From Corynebacterium glyciniphilum AJ 3170 (lineage in GTDB: Bacteria; Actinomycetota; Actinomycetes; Mycobacteriales; Mycobacteriaceae): 64,000 bases of DNA. Under the pieces are notes generated by a model that worked only from the letters and a program-made list of their open reading frames with translations, ran no database searches and was not told where the DNA came from. Made by a program: the position numbers and the translations under genes. The stretch is from positions 248,001 through 312,000 of the forward strand of contig NZ_CP006842.1 of the NCBI RefSeq assembly GCF_000626675.1. Reading direction: 5' to 3'. Positions 61,546 through 64,000 of the stretch are shown piece by piece (within the stretch, counting starts at the first letter, position 1; every line of letters begins with the position of its first letter).

Positions 61546-62122
61546 GGATCCGGTCCGCCACGCCGTAGTCGACGGCAGCCTCCGGGGTGAGGACGAGCTG
61601 GCGTTCGGTGTCTTCCCTGACCTGTGCCGGGGTGCGGCCGCAGTGCTGTGCGAGTACCGACTCCTGCAACCGTCGGATCCGCTCCATTTCCTCGGCCTCG
61701 ATGATCAGGTCGGGAATGGTGCCGCGTCCACCTTCGGCTGCGGGGGCGGTGAGGACGACTCTGCCGTGGTGCAGGATCGACCGGTGGCCCGGTGTGCCGC
61801 CGGCGAGTAGCAGTGCCGCTGAGGCGACAGCCTGACCGACGCAGGTGGTCTCTACCCGCGGACGGATGAACTGCATGCAGTCGTAGATCGCCATCGTCGC
61901 CGACTGCGATCCGCCGGGGGAGTTGATGTACAGGGAGACGGGTGTGTCAGGATTGTCGCTTTCCAGGTGGAGCAGCTGGGCGATGACAGTGTTGGAGACA
62001 CCGTCGTCCACCGGCGTGCCGAGGTAGATGATGCGTTCGTCGAGCAGCCGGCTGTAGATGTCGACGGTCTTCTCGCCGTTCGGGGTCGCGGTGGTGACAT
62101 AGGGGATCGGGTACGACGACAC
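61517..62122 (-). CDS. ClpP-like protein lacking the Ser-His-Asp catalytic triad
   Basis: The protein has 201 residues. The ClpP fold is clear (DERIIYLGTPVDDGVSNTVIAQLL, LYINSPGGSQSATMAIYD). The three catalytic positions are changed: the nucleophile site reads GQAVAS, with Ala100 where GQAAS has Ser; the catalytic His of IHQP is Thr125 in VVLTAP; the Asp of TERD is Gln175 in TERQ. A Ser at 101 is one place off. So this subunit should be proteolytically inactive. It is the second gene of the operon, 1 nt after the intact clpP, and presumably forms mixed rings with it. Confidence 0.9.
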   Translation of the reverse strand: MSSYPIPYVTTATPNGEKTVDIYSRLLDERIIYLGTPVDDGVSNTVIAQLLHLESDNPDTPVSLYINSPGGSQSATMAIYDCMQFIRPRVETTCVGQAVASAALLLAGGTPGHRSILHHGRVVLTAPAAEGGRGTIPDLIIEAEEMERIRRLQESVLAQHCGRTPAQVREDTERQLVLTPEAAVDYGVADRILTRREAPAH

Positions 62123-62123
62123 G

Positions 62124-62756
62124 TCAGCTCACCCCCAGGCCGAGCGTCGCACGACGCGTCGTCAGCCCGTCAGGGCCGGTGATCAGGTCGAGGTCGTCGA
62201 TGACCCGGTCGACGAAACCGTAGTCCTTCGCCTGCTCGGCGGTGAACCACCGGTCGCGTAGCGAGTCGCGGGTGACTTTGTCGAGTGGTTGGCCGGTGTC
62301 ATCGGAAATGCAGGTCAGGACGGTGTCCCGGGTGTGGCGCATGTCGGCGGCCTGAATCTCGATGTCCTGTGCAGAGCCTCCGATGCCGCCGGAACCCTGG
62401 TGCAGCAGCACCTTGGCATGCGGCAGGGCGAGGCGTTTGCCCGGGGTGCCGGCGGAGAGCAGGAACTGACCGGCGCTGTAGGCCATGCCGATGTTGACGG
62501 TGGCGACATCATTGGGGATGCCGCGCATGGTGTCGCGGATGGCGAGCATGCCGGGCACGGAGCCGCCGGGTGAGTTGATGAGCAGGACGATGTCGGCGGT
62601 GGCGTCGCGGGCGGCGAGGAGCAGCAGGGAGGTGCACAGGCGGTTGGAGGTGTCCTGCTCCAGGGCGTCGCCGAGGACGATGATGCGACGTTCGTAGAGG
62701 TCGCGGTAGATCTCCTGGTCCAGGATGCGGGTGGGGTCGGGGTTGTTCTCTGACAT
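62124..62756 (-). CDS. clpP: ClpP protease subunit with intact catalytic triad
   Basis: The protein has 210 residues from the ATG at 62756 (MSENNPDPTR), chosen because the longer frame to 62921 overlaps the TetR gene and AGGGTGG lies upstream. ATP-dependent Clp protease proteolytic subunit: Ser94 in GMAYSAGQ, His119 in VLLHQG, and Asp168 in SLRDRWFT; LLINSPGGSVPGMLAIRDTM is the usual oxyanion-side motif. A 15-residue extension after VDRVIDDLD is longer than in the standard subunit. First gene of the operon; two palindromes upstream are candidate regulator sites. Confidence 0.93.
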   Translation of the reverse strand: MSENNPDPTRILDQEIYRDLYERRIIVLGDALEQDTSNRLCTSLLLLAARDATADIVLLINSPGGSVPGMLAIRDTMRGIPNDVATVNIGMAYSAGQFLLSAGTPGKRLALPHAKVLLHQGSGGIGGSAQDIEIQAADMRHTRDTVLTCISDDTGQPLDKVTRDSLRDRWFTAEQAKDYGFVDRVIDDLDLITGPDGLTTRRATLGLGVS

Positions 62757-62783
62757 GGTGACCACCCTGCGCACGGCGCCGGT

Positions 62784-62800
62784 GCAGGGCAATGCCCTGC
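62784..62800. promoter_or_regulatory. Palindrome upstream of clpP
   Basis: GCAGGGCAATGCCCTGC has perfect 7-nt arms around AAT. It lies 28-44 nt before the clpP ATG, in promoter territory. A second regulator site or a leader hairpin is possible. Confidence 0.5.
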
Positions 62801-62811
62801 TGCCGACAGCG

Positions 62812-62830
62812 GATCCGCTGTGAGCGGATC
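62812..62830. promoter_or_regulatory. Palindrome with CGC-N5-GCG core, candidate PopR/ClgR site
   Basis: GATCCGCTGTGAGCGGATC has perfect 8-nt arms. CGC-N5-GCG is the core I recall for ClgR/PopR binding; the minus strand reads CGCTCACAGCG. It lies 56-74 nt upstream of clpP and just past the TetR stop codon. It could also be a terminator, but no T-run follows. Confidence 0.55.
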
Positions 62831-62832
62831 GG

Positions 62833-63435
62833 TCAGCGACCGGCGAGGTAGCTCTCCCAGCCGGGCTCGAGCAGATCGAAGACCGCGTTGACGACAGCCG
62901 GGAGTTCAGCGGTCGTGGCATCGATGAGTTGTGCCTGCAGGGCGCACCGTGCGAAGGCGCGGACGGTCACGTCCGGTGTCTGCTGGCCGAGGTCGGCGGC
63001 GATGGCGTCGGCCAGGGAGTTCTCGTGCCGTAGCCACATCTTCTGCGCGTAGTCGGAGAGCGAGGGGGAGTCGTCGATGAGCTTGGTGAAGCGCTGGTGG
63101 GAACCTTCGGGGGCGTCGTCGTGCCACGCGTCCTCGCGGTAGAACTTCCGGAGGGCGTCAGGGATGCTGACACCGTCCGGGCGGTCGGAGACAGCGGAGG
63201 TGAGACGTTCGCGCATCTCATCGTCCTCGTCGACGGCGATTGCTTCTTTGCAGGGGAAGTGGGCGAAGACCGTGGTGGGGGAGACATCGGCGGCATCGGC
63301 TATTTCGCGGACGCTGACGTTGTCGAAGCCGCGCTTCAGGAAGAGTTCCAGGGCAGCGTCGGCGATCGCACGTCGGGTCGCCGCTTTCTTCCGTTCGCGT
63401 CGGGTGGGGTTACTGGTCGTGGTGTCGGCTGCCAT
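62833..63435 (-). CDS. TetR-family regulator of the divergent MFS gene
   Basis: The protein has 200 residues from the ATG at 63435. HTH: RRAIADAALELFLKRGFDNVSVREIADAADVSPTTVFAHFPCKEAI. The C-terminal domain has no clear ligand clue. A TAGTGT box (63443-63448, minus) 7 nt before the ATG and TTGTAT 18 nt further up make a good leaderless promoter; the upstream frame to 63555 would cross the operator and is rejected. It should repress the MFS gene through the 29-nt palindrome. Confidence 0.88.
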   Translation of the reverse strand: MAADTTTSNPTRRERKKAATRRAIADAALELFLKRGFDNVSVREIADAADVSPTTVFAHFPCKEAIAVDEDDEMRERLTSAVSDRPDGVSIPDALRKFYREDAWHDDAPEGSHQRFTKLIDDSPSLSDYAQKMWLRHENSLADAIAADLGQQTPDVTVRAFARCALQAQLIDATTAELPAVVNAVFDLLEPGWESYLAGR

Positions 63436-63442
63436 GTCCACC

Positions 63443-63472
63443 ACACTAGCGGCGAAGGTGTAATTGATACAA
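63443..63472 (-). promoter_or_regulatory. TetR gene promoter (-35 TTGTAT, -10 TAGTGT)
   Basis: On the minus strand TTGTAT (63467-63472) is 18 nt from TAGTGT (63443-63448), which ends 7 nt before the ATG at 63435. Confidence 0.6.
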
Positions 63473-63484
63473 CACCAGATTGAC

Positions 63485-63513
63485 TTCGAAACTGTACCGA
63501 GTACAGTTTCGAA
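63485..63513. promoter_or_regulatory. TetR operator palindrome
   Basis: TTCGAAACTGTAC and its exact inverse GTACAGTTTCGAA are separated by CGA. It covers the likely -10 (TACAGT, 63502-63507) of the MFS gene, whose ATG is at 63516. Occupation by the TetR protein would block transcription. Confidence 0.85.
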
Positions 63514-63515
63514 CC

Positions 63516-64000
63516 ATGACAAGCAATCTATCTGTGGGGACGTCGCGCTGGGCATGGCCCATGCTCGTCGCCGTCACCCTCCTCAACGTGGTCGGCATGA
63601 CCATCGTCCTGCCGATCCTCCCCTTCGTCGTCCGCGACGTGATGCCCTCCTTCGGCACCCTCGCCCTCTGGGTCGGGCTGCTCGAGGCTGTCAACGCACT
63701 CTGTGCCTTCATTGCCGCCCCGATCCTCGGCGGTATATCGGACCGGTGGGGTCGCCGTCCCGTCATTGTGATCGGCGCTTTCGGCGCCGCCGTGGGTTTC
63801 CTCGTCTTCGCCCTCGGTGGCTTCCTCGCCGGCACCTTCAGTGGCGCGATCTGGCTGCTTCTGCTCGGCAGGATCATTCAGGGTGTCACCGCCGGGGATA
63901 TGCCCGCGCTGTTCGCCTACGTCGCGGACATCACCCCGGCGAACCAGCGTGCGAAGCGCTACGGGATGCTCGGCGCCCTCACCGGTATCGGTTTCATGAT
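63516..64000 (+). CDS. MFS efflux transporter, N-terminal part (cut by window edge)
   Basis: The 161 visible residues start MTSNLSVGTSRWAWPMLVAVTLLNVVGMTIVLPILPFVV and include the MFS motif A GGISDRWGRRPVIVIG and the helix-4 motif LLLGRIIQGVTAGDMPALFAYVAD, close to the TetA/Bmr-like drug exporters of the DHA1 group. The 3' end is outside the window. A TACACT-like TACAGT box lies 8 nt upstream of the ATG, and the divergent TetR gene makes this an inducible efflux pair. Confidence 0.88.
   Translation, partial: MTSNLSVGTSRWAWPMLVAVTLLNVVGMTIVLPILPFVVRDVMPSFGTLALWVGLLEAVNALCAFIAAPILGGISDRWGRRPVIVIGAFGAAVGFLVFALGGFLAGTFSGAIWLLLLGRIIQGVTAGDMPALFAYVADITPANQRAKRYGMLGALTGIGFM

Noticed and set aside
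62812..62830. Rho-independent terminator of the TetR gene
   Set aside because: The stem has only a 3-nt loop and no T-run follows on the minus strand; position and CGC-N5-GCG core fit a regulator site better.

Overview
The window looks like a chromosomal stretch of a high-GC Corynebacterium or close mycolic-acid relative. Evidence: a secreted mycolyltransferase of the antigen-85/Cmt type, a CtaD oxidase subunit I with corynebacterial landmarks (including a TTG start reading MTAVAP), a glpD / ether-lipid-synthase-like flavoprotein / diacylglycerol-kinase neighbourhood also known from mycobacteria, and many starts that sit 6-10 nt after a TANNNT-like -10 box (leaderless mRNAs, common in actinobacteria). 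No rRNA, tRNA, CRISPR array or intact insertion sequence was found.

Layout. 1-8.3 kb: a tandem array of four large membrane acyltransferases with an extracellular SGNH domain (the first cut by the window edge); the three complete copies end in odd Trp/Tyr-Val-Asp-Pro-Gly tails. 8.3-15.1 kb: methyltransferase pair, glpD, FAD oxidase, lipid kinase, a 74-aa small protein and an SDR. 15.2-19.3 kb: a 2OG-Fe(II)/IPNS-like oxygenase with a translationally coupled, transporter-less binding lipoprotein, then GntR and LysR regulators. 19.4-26.3 kb: ctaD, two small secreted proteins, a GntR-controlled MFS pump, a VOC protein and a mycolyltransferase. 26.3-27.9 kb: a decayed hipA toxin gene beside an intact-looking hipB. 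28-35.1 kb: two LysR regulators, an MHS transporter and an FMO-RidA-DUF1028-M20 operon. 35.2-45.2 kb: lamin-tail secreted protein, TetR, then ornithine-cyclodeaminase-like, sarcosine-oxidase-like, APC permease, Rieske oxygenase, its reductase and an MFS. 45.3-47.6 kb: a DUF559-like protein and a D-amino-acid oxidase. 47.7-59.9 kb: a divergent catabolic cluster of eleven genes (NitT/TauT-type ABC importer, two amidohydrolases, creatininase-fold hydrolase, FAD oxidase, FMN protein on one side; PDR reductase, deaminase-like protein and IPNS-like oxygenase on the other). 60-64 kb: flavin and DHFR-like reductases, a PopR/ClgR-like regulator facing a two-gene clpP operon, and a TetR/MFS efflux pair.

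How it fits together. The 15-17 kb and 41-60 kb regions share paralogues (binding protein, IPNS-like oxygenase, PDR reductase, PNPOx-like protein). I read the large divergent cluster as an uncharacterised pathway that imports a small nitrogenous, probably ring-containing compound and degrades it by oxygenation, deamination and amide/ring hydrolysis; the substrate cannot be deduced from sequence alone. The clpP module is notable because one subunit has lost all three catalytic residues while its partner keeps them, and the facing regulator ends in a Leu-Ala-Ala degron-like tail. Four copies of a long inverted repeat with a GAGTCACCGC core lie only at gene 3' ends.
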